Assembly (NCBI RefSeq): GCF_001640805.2
Contig: NC_066850.1
Coordinates: 10,202,510-10,266,509, forward strand
From: Lates calcarifer
Taxonomy: Eukaryota; Chordata; Actinopteri; Centropomidae
Direction of reading: 5' to 3'
DNA length: 64,000 nucleotides
The notes beneath the pieces were generated by a model. That model was not told the origin of the DNA. It saw nothing but the letters and a program-made list of their open reading frames with translations, and made no database searches. Positions 47,091-58,500 of this stretch are shown here, piece by piece; the first letter of the stretch is position 1, and every line of letters begins with the position of its first letter. Position numbers and translations under genes: made by a program.

Positions 47091-48991
47091 AGCAGGGGAG
47101 GTCCAATCACAGTGAAATCTGAGGTAATAAGCACCGCTCCATCCAGCTGCACGCCGGGAGAGATGAGAGGAGGAGGAGGAGGACAAAAGAGGACTGTAGC
47201 TTGGGATTCAGAGCGTGGCAGGGAGAATAGAGGTCGTGTTGTTGAAATACCTCTAAAACTACTATAATGAATCAGAGAAACCTAGGGTGAAAATATTATA
47301 GATATATAGCTGGCTGTAAATATCTCACTACCTAACCACTGATATGTCATTTAGCTATCACTTTAACTGTTGCTGCTCAGCAGAATAACAGCACTTTTTA
47401 TTCCTATAACTGTGGATATTATTCACTGATTTCATTATGCTGCAGCATGACTTCAATGCAGCTACCAAATGTTTACTGTGGTTATAAAAGCTCTGTGAAG
47501 CTTGTTTTTTTTTTTTCTTCAGTCACCAAGCAGGGGAACACAAGAAACTTAAGCAGGATGAGCTGGTGTGGTGGAAATCATTTGACACAATCAGTGCAGC
47601 AGCATGTAGCAGGTAGAAGCCATGCATAACTAGCTGTATTATGAGGGAGAATTTGTTTACTTATTTAATCATCTTTGCCAAAATGGAAGCACAACATAGC
47701 TAACATCAGAGCACACACAGTCAACTTACAACAGCAACATGTAGCACAATAAAGTAAAACCTAGACACCATGATATATATATATATATATATAATGAAAC
47801 AGTTTTGCTAAATTAAGACTCCAAGGACATTAAAATAGACTCTGGGGACTTGTGTGATTATTAAGAACGCTTCACTCACTTCATTAAATGACTCATTTGA
47901 ATTCAGGAAACTTGTTCAAGTGTAGAAATGTGTGTGAAAGTTTGTATTAAATAAGTTTTGTTGTGTTCGTGTTAGCCGTGCTCTGTGTCTGTGAGGTGTT
48001 TTTAAAAAGCCAGTTCTCGCCAGCCCCTCGCTGTAGCCACATGAGTCAGATGGGGAACAGCAGTGAGGATTTGGACAGCGTGCTTCTGTGTGCTTTGACC
48101 TCTGCTGGGCTCTGGAGTTTGGCTCTGTGTGGCGGCGGTCCGCCGGCCTCTTCTCTGTCTGATCGGATTGGGCCACAAATGAATGACACAACTGTTTGCC
48201 TGTGCCCAGTAGAGGCCGACTGGCATTCTGCTCGTGCCAAACTGGCTCTCAGCTTTCTCATTGGGAAAATATCCCTGCAGTCCAGCTCCACCTCCCGAAT
48301 CTCCTGCTGTTTACCAAAAATAAGAATTATCACAGCAGCCCATCCTGCCTCACATTGTCACCACTCATGATTTAAATTACCAAATGGTGCTCATGCTTAG
48401 TTAATTAAAAGACTAATTTAAATTTCCAAGTATCTAGGATTTAATAAGACATTTGGAAAAATCAGGCCAAAACTGACAGGGTGGTAAACAGCTAAAGACA
48501 GTTGACTGCTTTTCCTTACGCCTCATTTGCACATAATAGATCTATTCAGTCATATCATAGTGTTGGGAACTGCTAAACAAGCATTGATACTTGTGGATTT
48601 GCAGCCCCTCTGGACTTCCTCTTTGTGTTGTTGTTGAGTTTTTCCAGCTGGCCAGCTGTGCTGCTCCGCTTTCAAAACAGAATATGGGAAAAGCATCACT
48701 ATGGGTTGTTGCTGGGGACGGATGTCAGAAAGGATTCCACGCTGGAGCTGGCAAGCCCTGACATGCCATCCTCCATAAGAGGAAAGTAATTGGCCTCCTA
48801 ATTGCTCTCAGAGGCAAGATTCACCGACCGAGCCAGTTCCCAGGCCTGCCTTCAGCCTCAGTACAAGTCCAGTGTCAGCCCTGCGTGATCTGACCTGAAC
48901 ATAAGACGAGAGAAAAAGGCTTCCTCCTCCCTTGGTGTTTCATTACTGCTCCACCAGCCCTGTCACTCGGTGTCTGCAGCACTGTTTATCT
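47091..48991. other. No convincing gene; weak exon candidate noted
   Basis: It holds a GGA-rich patch (47160-47185) and (AT)n at 47772-47793. It also holds a T12-CTTCAG acceptor-like site followed by an 89-nt open segment ending CAG/GTAGAA (47523-47611), which is too weak to call. A GC-richer stretch at 47960-48340 has overlapping open frames on both strands (135 codons plus, 95 minus), neither recognisable. Confidence 0.5.
47772..47793. repeat. (AT)n microsatellite
   Basis: Eleven AT units. Confidence 0.95.
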
Positions 48992-49006
48992 CCCTCAGGG
49001 GGCACT
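48992..49006 (+). promoter_or_regulatory. CTCF-like motif (plus orientation)
   Basis: CCCTCAGGGGGCACT matches 13 of 15 core positions of the CTCF consensus CCACCAGGGGGCRCT. With the site at 47080 it forms a divergent pair 1.9 kb apart, the orientation often found at domain boundaries. No ChIP data are available. Confidence 0.4.
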
Positions 49007-51198
49007 CTTTTCTCCAGCCAAACACCCCAGTCAGTGAACTGTTAAATCACACTCGGATCAATAGGAATTACATTCCTACTGCCGTTTGCAGCATTGGCAC
49101 TGGAGATACACCTTCATGGTCATGTTTTTAGACTTAAAAGTAGAGCTGAATCAAACAAAAACATCACAGGAAAATGTGATAGTGTATCATCACACAGAGC
49201 TGTAGTAGTGATATCTCTTTTTGGGCTTAGAAGAATGATTTTTGGCCTGGATGTCTCATAATTCATGGTTGAACAGTAGAAAAGACGATCGAGTTTTCAG
49301 AGGGGAACAGGCAGAGTTTTGTCTCAAAGCTAAACCGCAAAAAGAAAGCTTAGGTTGGAAAGAATTCTACATGCAACACTTGATTCATTGATATTCACTG
49401 ACAACCCTGTAAAATTCCACACGTTCCTTATTGTGCTGGGGGGGGGTAAAACCCATACTTATTGCTCCTTTAATCAACAGCCCGTTAACTTTCACAGTGC
49501 GGTTGGTAGTTTAGCTCTGAATATAAAAATGTAGACAAAAGGCTTAAGTGTTTGCAGCATCTGTTAGTCATCTCATTGCTTTAGTCAGACTCATCTGTGA
49601 AAGCGTTTGTGTTGCATCTGAATGAGCAAACATCTCATTTGAATCTATGTGGAATTTTCACGCTTGTTCCTCGCAAAAAAAAAAAAAAAGTGTTGATGGA
49701 TCAGCTATAAATGGGAGATCAGAGAAGTCAGAAGGCTCTGTGACTCATGAGAAGCCATGACAGAGAGGTTTATATAGGTGGAGAAAATTCAACAGCCGAC
49801 TTGGAATTAAGATGTGGAGTGAAATTGGATGTGTATGGGGGTTTCAGGCCTTGGCCTGATCCACTTTGACAGGGTGGTGTGTCAGATGCAGTTTCCCTGC
49901 AAAGTACGCAGATTGGAGTTTACTTAGACAAATTCAGCGGCAGAGCTCCCCTGGAGGCAGAAATAATCTCAAGTGTTGTGTAACTGAGAAAAAAAGGAAA
50001 AAGACACTTGGTTCAAAATCTAGGTAAAAATAACAGTTACTATCAGCAACCTTTTTTTTGTCATTATCAATTAGAAAATACTACGCACTTGGAAAGGCAG
50101 CAGGTGATAAAAGTTAAATCAGTTAGATTTTTCAAGCCAAATCACAAGTCTACCTCAAAGAATTTCACAGTGCAATCTGAATAGCACATGCCCTCTATCC
50201 TCAGACCATCAGTTTGGATGAGAAAATAGTTTGCTGCAAAAAACAGGAGAGGGATCCCTCTTCCAGGATGGAAAGATATACAATAGCTGTATTTACAGAG
50301 TAGACAAATAACAGTCTAATTAGCTTATTAAGATATTTTTAATTATTTATTCCCCTTTATTTCAAATTTGGTTGATTCGTGGTTCATCTCAAGGGGTTTA
50401 TCTAGGCTAATTTAAATTTACAAGGATAGCTAAGCTGCTCATGTAGATCACTTGGCTCAGTACTAAGAGTGAAAACAATGATGGGTCTGTCTGTCTGAAA
50501 CCCTGGCTTATTAAGAAGTAGCATCAGTGCCAAAATGTACAGTCTCATAAAATAGGAGGGGGAAGTAAAAAAGCTGTGCTGATGTTTACCAAAGCATGTC
50601 TCACTTTCCTCCTCATATTTTTTGTTAACATGCAGGTATTTCTCTTATGTATGAGTATTATGACTGGCTGTCTTCCACAGCCTCAGTATTTCTGTTTAAC
50701 ATTAAACATTCATAACAAAATAAGCAACAACCAGAGTTTAAATTTGAAGAAGAAATGCTCGGGTATTAAGAAGTAAACACACAGGAGTGTGTGGATGTGG
50801 TTTGATTGACAGTGGGCAGCCAACATAAAAAAAAACTGTGATTTTTGAGTTTTGAGTCTAATATTGTTAAACCCTGACTGAACCACAGAAGCGTGTGACA
50901 GTGCCTTTTACTAAATGAACCCTGCCTGCTTCAAACCAGCTGGGCAAAACAGCACAGTCATGTGAAATAACCAAATAAGTTCCACTTTACCGAAAACTGA
51001 GTATTAATGAGGCTAAATGACAAAATGTTTAAGATAACAGGTAGCTGTTCTTTTATCCATTGCTGTGTGTTGTGTGTCATTGTTGTCCACTGTTACTGTG
51101 CATATTCATAAAGAAAATAAATGAAATGATCAGTCTGGTTTAAATCAATCAACAAGAGTATTTCTGTCATCAGAGCAGCTCTTTTTGTGTAGTGCATC
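49007..51198. other. No gene seen
   Basis: An A15 tract lies at 49675-49689 and a G9 run near 49440. The remainder is AT-rich. No repeat family was recognised with confidence and no exon-like frame was found. Confidence 0.6.
49675..49689. repeat. Poly-A tract (A15)
   Basis: Fifteen consecutive A residues with no recognisable retroposon body upstream. Confidence 0.85.
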
Positions 51199-51219
51199 TT
51201 CAGCACCACGGACAGCTCC
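51199..51219 (+). promoter_or_regulatory. RE1/NRSE motif (REST binding element)
   Basis: TTCAGCACC, two bases (AC), GGACAGC, then TCC. It matches the classical 21-bp NRSE at 20 of 21 positions, the only difference being T for G at position 19. Orientation is the same as the site at 30841. Within the first-exon model both sites lie in the first intron, consistent with REST control of a neuronal gene. Motif strength makes REST binding likely, but occupancy is unproven. Confidence 0.75.
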
Positions 51220-51879
51220 CAGTACAGAAACAATAAGAATTTACAGGGATCAATGCACAATCAGTACAATAGTATTGACAATACTGTAGTTTATGTACAC
51301 AATAAAAATACCAAATTAATTACATGGCATGAGTGATTTTTAAATAACATACACCCCCATAGACCTAATTTATTTTAATCGCAGGACTGTGCAGTACCCA
51401 AAATTCACTGAAGCGTTACTTGGACATGGCAGCATGGATGGTACGCTGCTAGCTTGGACACAGCCAGCAGTGATAATTATCATGTGGGCTGTAGGAGGTG
51501 GAGGGTGGAGGGGGGGTTCTCTGTCATTGCCTGGAGGTACCACTACAGCAGATGTTTTGGTTTGGAGCTTTTGTCTGCCAATACTGGGATCCTCATGGTT
51601 ATGATTCTGTCTCCAAGTGTCAAGACCAGTAAGTCGGTTGTGGCAAAGCTGAAGGACTTAAGAGGTCAGTGGCTGTCTGGTGTCTGAGGTGCTGCAGTGT
51701 TCGGGGGTGGGGTGGCAAATGATTAACCTTTTTACTTTCTAATTTATCTTTAGTTTGTCAGCTAGCAAGTGACATCTCCTCTGTGTATGAAGAGGGGGGT
51801 GAAGGGAGGTAAGGATGTTCCAGCCAGCTGGTTAAAAAGAGGAAGAAGAAAGCTTACAGAAGAAGCAGTAAATCACCGT

Positions 51880-52020
51880 CATCATTTTGGATTTTGGACC
51901 CTTGTATATACAAAACAAGCAATTTAAAGATATCAACTTGGACTTTGGGAACTACTATTTTTCAGTATTTTACAGACCAAACAATAACCTACTAGTCAAA
52001 AAAAAATCTCTAGATTACTC
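51880..52020 (+). repeat. Dispersed repeat family A, copy 4 (partial)
   Basis: It has 'CATCATTTTGGATTTTGGAC', 'ATACAAAACAAGCAATTTAA', 'ATATCAACTTGGACTTTGGG', 'AACTACTATTTTTCAGTATT' and 'TTACAGACCAAACAATAACC'. This is the core and 3' half of family A and aligns by eye with copy 2. Confidence 0.65.
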
Positions 52021-53488
52021 CAGCATATAAGTATTGGTCATTGGTTCTAGCCAGGAGGAGTAGGCACCATGCAAAGTCTTCTCCTGTCTGCTGTGGAGGA
52101 AGCAGAGAGCAGTCAAACACTACAATACAGGGTCAGCTGCAGGGAACACCTCTGTAAGCAAGGAGGCAGCGAGCATACGGTGCCATTTCCCCCCAGTGTA
52201 TACTGCCAAACATCCATCTTAGTGTTCCATCTCTGTGTCGCATCATTGCTGCAGACTGTATTATTCAAGAGCAATTTCAACCCAATTTCATGGCCTGTCT
52301 TGATATGGCTGCGTCTGATTCCAATCTGCAGACTTGATGCTCACAGCAACAGAATTCTCTTTGATGGTATCCAGTTTGCCTGTCAATATGGTTGGTTTCT
52401 GTTGCTAAAACCCAATAACACCTGTGCTAGAGCCACATCTCAGCTATGAAGAAGAGACATATCAAAGTGTTAAAAAGAAATATATGTATGACAGACACAT
52501 CTGTCTCTCCCCTTGTTTTTTTTTTTCTTTTCTTCTGGCTTTGTCTCTTGGTATTGCTGGAGCTTTTTCACAACCTGGGGTCACGGCGATAACGGCGAGC
52601 TTGCAAATGAGAGAGTGTCTCTCCCGAATGAGAAAAATCAAAACTCATGCTAATGCGGTGTCACAGACGCCTGATGGCGAACGATAAGCTGAAAGATTGT
52701 TGGTCACAATGCCTGTTTATTTCAGTGTCACCATCACAATGTTATCTGTCAAAGCTGCCACCACTGTCAATGAGTTCAGTCTCACTCTTTGAGCCACCCT
52801 GGCAATGTGGAGTATGATTTAGGGGAGGCTGCTGTGTTAAATGATAGTGCCAGTAAGATCTGATCTGACAGCTCATTCTAGTTCACTGGGGAAAAAAAGA
52901 TGATTGAAAATGATAGCAGCTTTTATTTTGCAGTCTTCGTGCTATCCCTTAAAAAGGTTAAACTCTTTTTCACTGGATATTCATCGCACACTTTAGATGT
53001 CATTATTTACTTGGTGCTGTTTGAGAGGTGGGGGGTGGGCTAAGCTGAATTATAATTTTGTGACAATTATTGAGCTAGTTGGACATTGGCAGGCATGCTG
53101 TTTTTCAAACAAAGTGTGTGGGTGGAAATGTTGTGAGAGGCTGTAGGCGTATGAAAGGATGCCCGGTGGGGGAAAGGCTTTCTAATGGACAGACAAGGAG
53201 AGAGGGAAAAAAAAAACATCAAAGCGCACGAGGAACCAGATCTCATGAGGAGGTACATGAATTAATGGGAAAGTCAACTTGTGTACTGTATGAAGCGTCA
53301 TATCCTAATCATCCTAATCATCTCATTCTCCCTCATTGTGCTGCCATGGTCTTTTCACATCTGCTCAGAATGGCAGATCGATGACACTTGGGCTGTTATT
53401 TTATGAAGTTGAATTATTTGTCACCTTCTAATCACACTCCTGGCAATCACTGTATGACACCGTTATCGGATTAGCAACCTGTCAGCTT
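52021..53488. other. No gene seen; contains candidate conserved segment
   Basis: The longest open frame is 126 codons (52069-52449, plus), unrecognised and without splice context. The segment 53270-53480 has an ATCCTAATC direct repeat and other homeodomain cores. An A9 tract lies near 53210. Confidence 0.55.
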
Positions 53489-53527
53489 TGTGTGTGTGAC
53501 TGTGTGTGTGTGTGTGTGTGTGTGTGT
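53489..53527. repeat. (GT)n microsatellite
   Basis: About 18 GT units with one GAC interruption. Confidence 0.95.
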
Positions 53528-53744
53528 ACTAAAAAGAGGGGTGGTTCAGAGATCCTGTGACTCAAATGTGAAATCAGACCACCAATCTGTCGCAAGTGTC
53601 AATTAGATTCAAGGCGTGTGGGTGATTGTGGTGAAGAAGTCCTGGACGGGCTGATTTATTCCACCAGTCATCTGAATGCTGATGTTGGTTGACCTAGAAT
53701 TCACCCCCCACCCACCACCCCCCACCTCAGCGAATTTTGATAGT

Positions 53745-54040
53745 GTGTAATTTAGCCCCTTGGCATAAACTCGCTTTGAAGTCGAAACTCACACAGTCTA
53801 TCCATCTTTGTCAAGTAGCAAATCAGATAAGACAGCGCATATTTAGCTTTTTTTTTTTTTTTTCTGAAAATGTCAGTGCAAGTTAAAATTAGTTTTACAC
53901 ACGTGCTGCTGCTGAGCAGAAAGTTTGAGATGTAAACGCACAATTTAGTCAAAAATACCTCCTCACTCTAATTTGAATCTCATCTTTTTCAAGTGACAAA
54001 TCAGATGAGGCAGCAGATATTCATCTCTTAGTCAGTAGCT
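53745..54040 (+). repeat. Diverged local tandem duplication (~180-190-bp unit)
   Basis: Two related blocks lie side by side. One has AATTTAGC (53749) with 'CATCTTTGTCAAGTAGCAAA' and 'TCAGATAAGACAGCGCATAT' (53803-53842). The other has AATTTAGT (53942) with 'CATCTTTTTCAAGTGACAAA' and 'TCAGATGAGGCAGCAGATAT' (53981-54020). Offsets are 193 and 178 bases. The first block also holds a T16 tract (53848-53863). The second block is not recognised as a known repeat family. Confidence 0.55.
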
Positions 54041-56027
54041 TAACCATGTTTTTGTTTGTGCCAATCCAAGGCATCATCATCAGCAAACTGCACACACCCC
54101 ACACTCTAAACAGGATTAAAAGGTCAGCTGCCAAGTGTCTGGAAAGAGCACTTGAAGAGCCGTCTGTTTGAGAACAACATTAGCAGCTCCCGGGACATGT
54201 CTTTTTGACACGGACGCCATACAAAATGATAAGAGGCTATGACAACAAATAGTTGCAGTGGCTCCATCTGCTACGTCATCTGGAAGGAAGAACAGACCAC
54301 GTCATTTTTAAAGTCAAGTACTAATAAAGTACAAATAATCCCTTCCTGATTATTTGCCCTGATAACCATGTCAGTTGAGATATCTGTAGCTGAGCCCTGC
54401 AGGAGGCAGGGTGGTACAGAGAGAGGCATGAAAAAATGGGTTTGAAGAAGAAGAAGAAGAGAAGCTGGAGGGTGAAAGCTAAATAAAATCAAAGCTACAG
54501 GGCAGGTGTTTCATGTTGTCCCCCCACTGAACTACAGCACTGCAAGGCAAAACATTCGTATCGTTCTTATCACAGTTAGATGTGAATGTCATGTATTTTA
54601 CAGAGATGCTTATGAAATCGGTTTTAGTTGGTGCGTAGCCTCAGTTGCTAAATTAACTAGATGGATGATTTGAATGTAGACTCAGGAATTTTTAAAGAAC
54701 TTTGCATATCTACATCCTCTTATCATCACCTATGTGTGCTGCTTCTCCCTATACTCTACATTGACTTGATTTTTTTCAAGTTGACTTTTGATTTTGTTGT
54801 CGGACCAAATTAGAATTAAATCTTTTGTCCCCCTTTTTTTTGTTTAATGGGTGATGAGCCTGCCTCATCTTCCTGTAATTGGTCCAAAAGTCAGAACCAT
54901 CCCTTGTTTTCACAATACAAAATAACTTCTTATGTTCCTCATTTTCTTGAAATGTGGTTGAAACCTTTGAAAGCTGGTAAGTGGACCTTTAAGCTCAGAT
55001 TATTTTGTGACATAAATGTGATCTCTTCCTTCCCTTTTCTCAGTCAGCCAACTGGGAGGACAATTCTAGTCACAACTGGTACTCTTCTCGTCTTCAGAAA
55101 TTATTTCTAAAAGTATCACAAATGAAAGACTAAAATGTGTAAAACCTTGATGTGAAGGTTGTGACTGAAATGAGGATGACTGAATTCCCCATAAGGAAAA
55201 CATGCACCAAATAACCTCATAAAACTATATTTCACCTCAACAGAATGAACTCAGTATTGTCTGTAACCCCTTGGAGTAAATCTATTGCCCTGCTCTGAGG
55301 GTCAGACTGGCTCCATGACCATTAAAACCCTGCTGCTCACTTTCTGCCTCTCTGAGCCTGTCACACAGCCAGTGGTTGTCGGGCAGATTTCCCTGTCGGC
55401 TCACCCTGGAGGCATGCAGTGGTTGAGCAAATGGCCTCCCTTTATCTGTATGACTCACCTACCAGTAGTCGCACCATGGCCCCTGGCCTCGCCTCCTACA
55501 TCAGACTGATTCCAACAGACATGACTCCCCAGGCGCTGCTATATTAGCCCCAGCCCTCGACCGCCTCGCCGCTGCCCCCACTCCAGCCTCACGGCCAACT
55601 AAGCACGCAACCAGGGCTAAGGGTTGCTAAATGTTGGAGGTGGTTTTTCAAGCTCCTTCAAACTGTATCTGTCGAGCGTGATGGAAAACAGAGAGAGTCA
55701 ACCAGCCAGCTATGGTGTTTGATCCATTTTGTTTGTCTAATAAATGCGGGGGCAGAGAAACAGTGGACCATTACAGATCCCCAGCAGTTCATGTGTGAGT
55801 AATTTGTGAGTAATGAACCTTTGATGGCCAAACTCAAACTAAATGCTCAAATAAGTTTTATCAGTTTGAGAAATCATTTCACAACAGGCTTTGCTATTTT
55901 TATTTTTTATTTTTTTTAGGAAACAGTGAGACTTAGGTTGAGCACAAAAGACTGCTTTATTTCACTTCAAGGAACCATTAGGACTCTGTGAAGTAACTGG
56001 AAAAGTGCCAGCTACCAGTTCCTTCTG
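54041..56027. other. No gene seen
   Basis: A short (GAA)n lies at 54444-54460. A GC- and CpG-richer patch at 55540-55620 contains several CCGC/CGCC words but no donor site or other promoter sign. Open frames are 87 codons or fewer and unrecognised. Confidence 0.6.
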
Positions 56028-56245
56028 TCTGTTCAATTGAATGCAACTTTATTTGTAGCCTGTAGGGCACTTGTTTGTAGCAGCTCAAAACACAGAGCAA
56101 AACATGCAGTATAAATTAGGAAAAAACAACAAAGATGACAGCAAAATCATAGATAAGGCACTGTTGAAAAATACATGATGTACAAGGAGATTCAATAATA
56201 AATCAATAAACAACATCAAGTAAATAAATAAATAAATGAGTAGAT
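56028..56245 (+). repeat. Probable degenerate interspersed repeat ('CAACTTTATTTGTAG' type)
   Basis: It begins 'TTGAATGCAACTTTATTTGT' and AGC, continues GGCAC and 'AGCTCAAAACACAGAGCAAA', then an A-rich tail, ending in a short (AAAT)n run at 56221-56238. The order resembles the very common teleost repeat 'CAACTTTATTTATATAGCAC' then 'TTTCAAAACA'. The related fragment at 16005-16175 covers the middle part. Confidence 0.45.
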
Positions 56246-56455
56246 AGATAGAGACTATGATCATTTGTTAATCAAGGGGTTTTTGTAAAGGTTTGTTGTG
56301 TCAAAATTATGAAGTAAAAACAATGACTGAGTTATAGAGTGGCTTTACATTGATGTTGTAACCAGCTGTTTATACTGTACACTGTCCCTTCACAGCTCTC
56401 ACTTGTTAATGCAAAATGAAACAATCATACAATGAATACTGAATTAATTAGTTTG

Positions 56456-56465
56456 CTATAAATAG
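56456..56465. promoter_or_regulatory. MEF2-like site CTATAAATAG
   Basis: Perfect match to the MEF2 consensus YTAWWWWTAR, next to a TTAATTAG homeodomain-type core (56442-56449). It lies in AT-rich DNA, where such matches arise easily. Confidence 0.3.
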
Positions 56466-58199
56466 AAATCACAGAGGTTGCATATAGGAGAGTGAAATTC
56501 AATTATACTTTGAAACACCCTATCTCTAATATTATTTCATTATAAATGCAGGCAGATCCTTCAAACTGTATTTTGAAGACTCTGCACCAAGAAATCAGCT
56601 TTGTTTTCATGACTCATTATGCAGATATCATCACCAGAAGGGCAGAAATCATAATTTATGAATCTCAGATCAGATCAGAGAATTCTCCTCCAATAAAGGC
56701 CACAGCGGTGTCTTAGATTAGAGCTAAAGCTGAATCGTGACAGTGCTGTTTGTACCTTGGGCTGCCTACAGAGAGCTCTTTTTGATCACTGCAACATCAT
56801 TTAATGTCAGATTCAGCATCCAAATCTGAGACTCCACTGGGTTTCACAACACTTCATTCTGCTCTCTACTTCCCAGCCTCTCATTTAGCTCGTGGCTAAC
56901 AGACCCATTTTCGCGGTGGGTGGGTGCTTCCTCGCCATGTTTGTCATATAAGTGGACTGAACGTATCCAACGGCAACTCAGGGAGCGTGTCAGACCCACG
57001 CTGTAAGAGGAACAAGAGTAGATGATAAGAGCTGCTAGGATCTGGGGTCCCTGAGTCCTTCAACAAGGCTGCTTTTTCTAACTTTCCACAGCGCTTTGGA
57101 GGTAGTAATTGAAAATGGAGGAATCTTTGTGCACTGGCTTAATGGAGCTGTCCTGCCCTTGCTGCAAAGCAGGGTTAATAACTTTTTCCACTTCCATTAC
57201 CCCCTGAGATTGGCTTCAGGTGAGTAAAGAGGCTGCACTGGACAAGGGGAAGTGGCCACGGGGCCTTCTCAGCCTCCTCTTATCTCTGCTCACTGCAGGC
57301 AGCTCACCTGACACAATCATTTACGTGACTTATTATATACATAAAAGACTCCCCCCTTGTGTGTGGATGTGTGTGACCACAGTGTCTGGAAATACTATCC
57401 TCTAGCAAATGAGGGCCTGGCAGATGGTGGTGGATACTTGACTGACAGCCTGTAATTAATGTGCCAGTTCACTAAACTCATCCACTTAACTCAAGTTTAG
57501 CTGGGCTGTTGGGCTTTGTACCTGCACACACAAGTGCAACAGTGTTTTTGGAGTTTTGTTTTTGTAGTTCTTGTCAGTTTATTGGGCTGAATTGGTTTGA
57601 TATTTGATATGAGATCCTGCCAGTTCCTGTTCCTGTTGTTCTTGTGCAACAGCAATGACACAGAAATTGGTTTGCTGCCGTTTGACTAGTGATTTTTTAT
57701 TTATTTATTTACTTTGGTGATTTCCTTTTGTTGGGAGTGAACAAAGACAGGAAACAGAGGGAGAAAGGGAGAGCACAGTGGGATCTGGAGTTCATCCGAG
57801 GTGCAGGTTGTGGCTTTATGCATGAATAGTTTTTTCTACTAGAATGACCTGACCGACTCATTAGTTACATTTATATGCACAGAGTAAGCCAGCTCTTGGT
57901 TTATACTTTGGTGGAGGTCACAATCAAGAAAAAAATCTTTTTTTTTTCTTTTCTTTTTTTTGCTTCCAATGGGAGTGAAAATAATGACTATTCCAAAACT
58001 AAAGTGAAGTGTTGAAAAAATACTGTTAAGTATTACCGGCATCAGTTAGATGGCATTAATGACAAACACCCGACCTGGATGGCACTTGTTCTACTGTATA
58101 TAATATTGATGCCACAAGAAAGAGCAAAATTCATTCAAGGGAGATCATATGAATCATATCAGTTGGATAATGAAATGGTCTATAAAGCATGGAATTACT

Positions 58200-58500
58200 T
58201 AAAAAAAATCTGAATTTATCTGCTGAATATCTCCCAGTTCAATATAATACTGTTAATTGTTTGATGCAGCACTCAATTATGCATGCAAACACAAGCTTTA
58301 ATTTGCTTAGAGTTTTTTTTCAGTGTCATTTATTGTAATTACACTGTTAGCGCTCCCTTTGGATCAAAACAAGTGTCCTTGGTATGATTATTATTTTTTC
58401 CAGATCTGTAAAGCAATCACAAAGTGTCTTCTTGAGGATTAGGTTAAACAGCAGGAGTTCCTATGCTTTGAAGTGTAATCAAGCCTGCAAATGGTTGAAA
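58200..58500. promoter_or_regulatory. Candidate conserved noncoding element
   Basis: Repeat-free AT-rich segment with GTTAATTG (58253-58259 area), CAATTATGCATGCAAAC (POU octamer-like ATGCAAAC at 58283-58290), TGTAATTACA (58334-58343) and CTTTGGATCAAAAC (TCF/LEF-like). Dense POU/homeodomain words in unique sequence are typical of developmental enhancers. Conservation could not be tested. Confidence 0.3.

Noticed and set aside
47963..48370. 135-codon plus-strand open stretch with a 95-codon antisense partner
   Set aside because: Open frames on both strands of a GC-richer patch, with no recognisable protein features or splice signals.
4537..53863. Poly-A/T tracts (for example 4537, 27112, 49675, 53848) as retroposon tails
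   Set aside because: No SINE/LINE body, target-site duplication or polyadenylation signal recognised next to them.
57680..57710. GACTAGTGATTTT, 13-base match to miR-7
   Set aside because: The 5' TGGAA of the mature miRNA is missing and no complementary arm able to form a pre-miRNA hairpin is visible.
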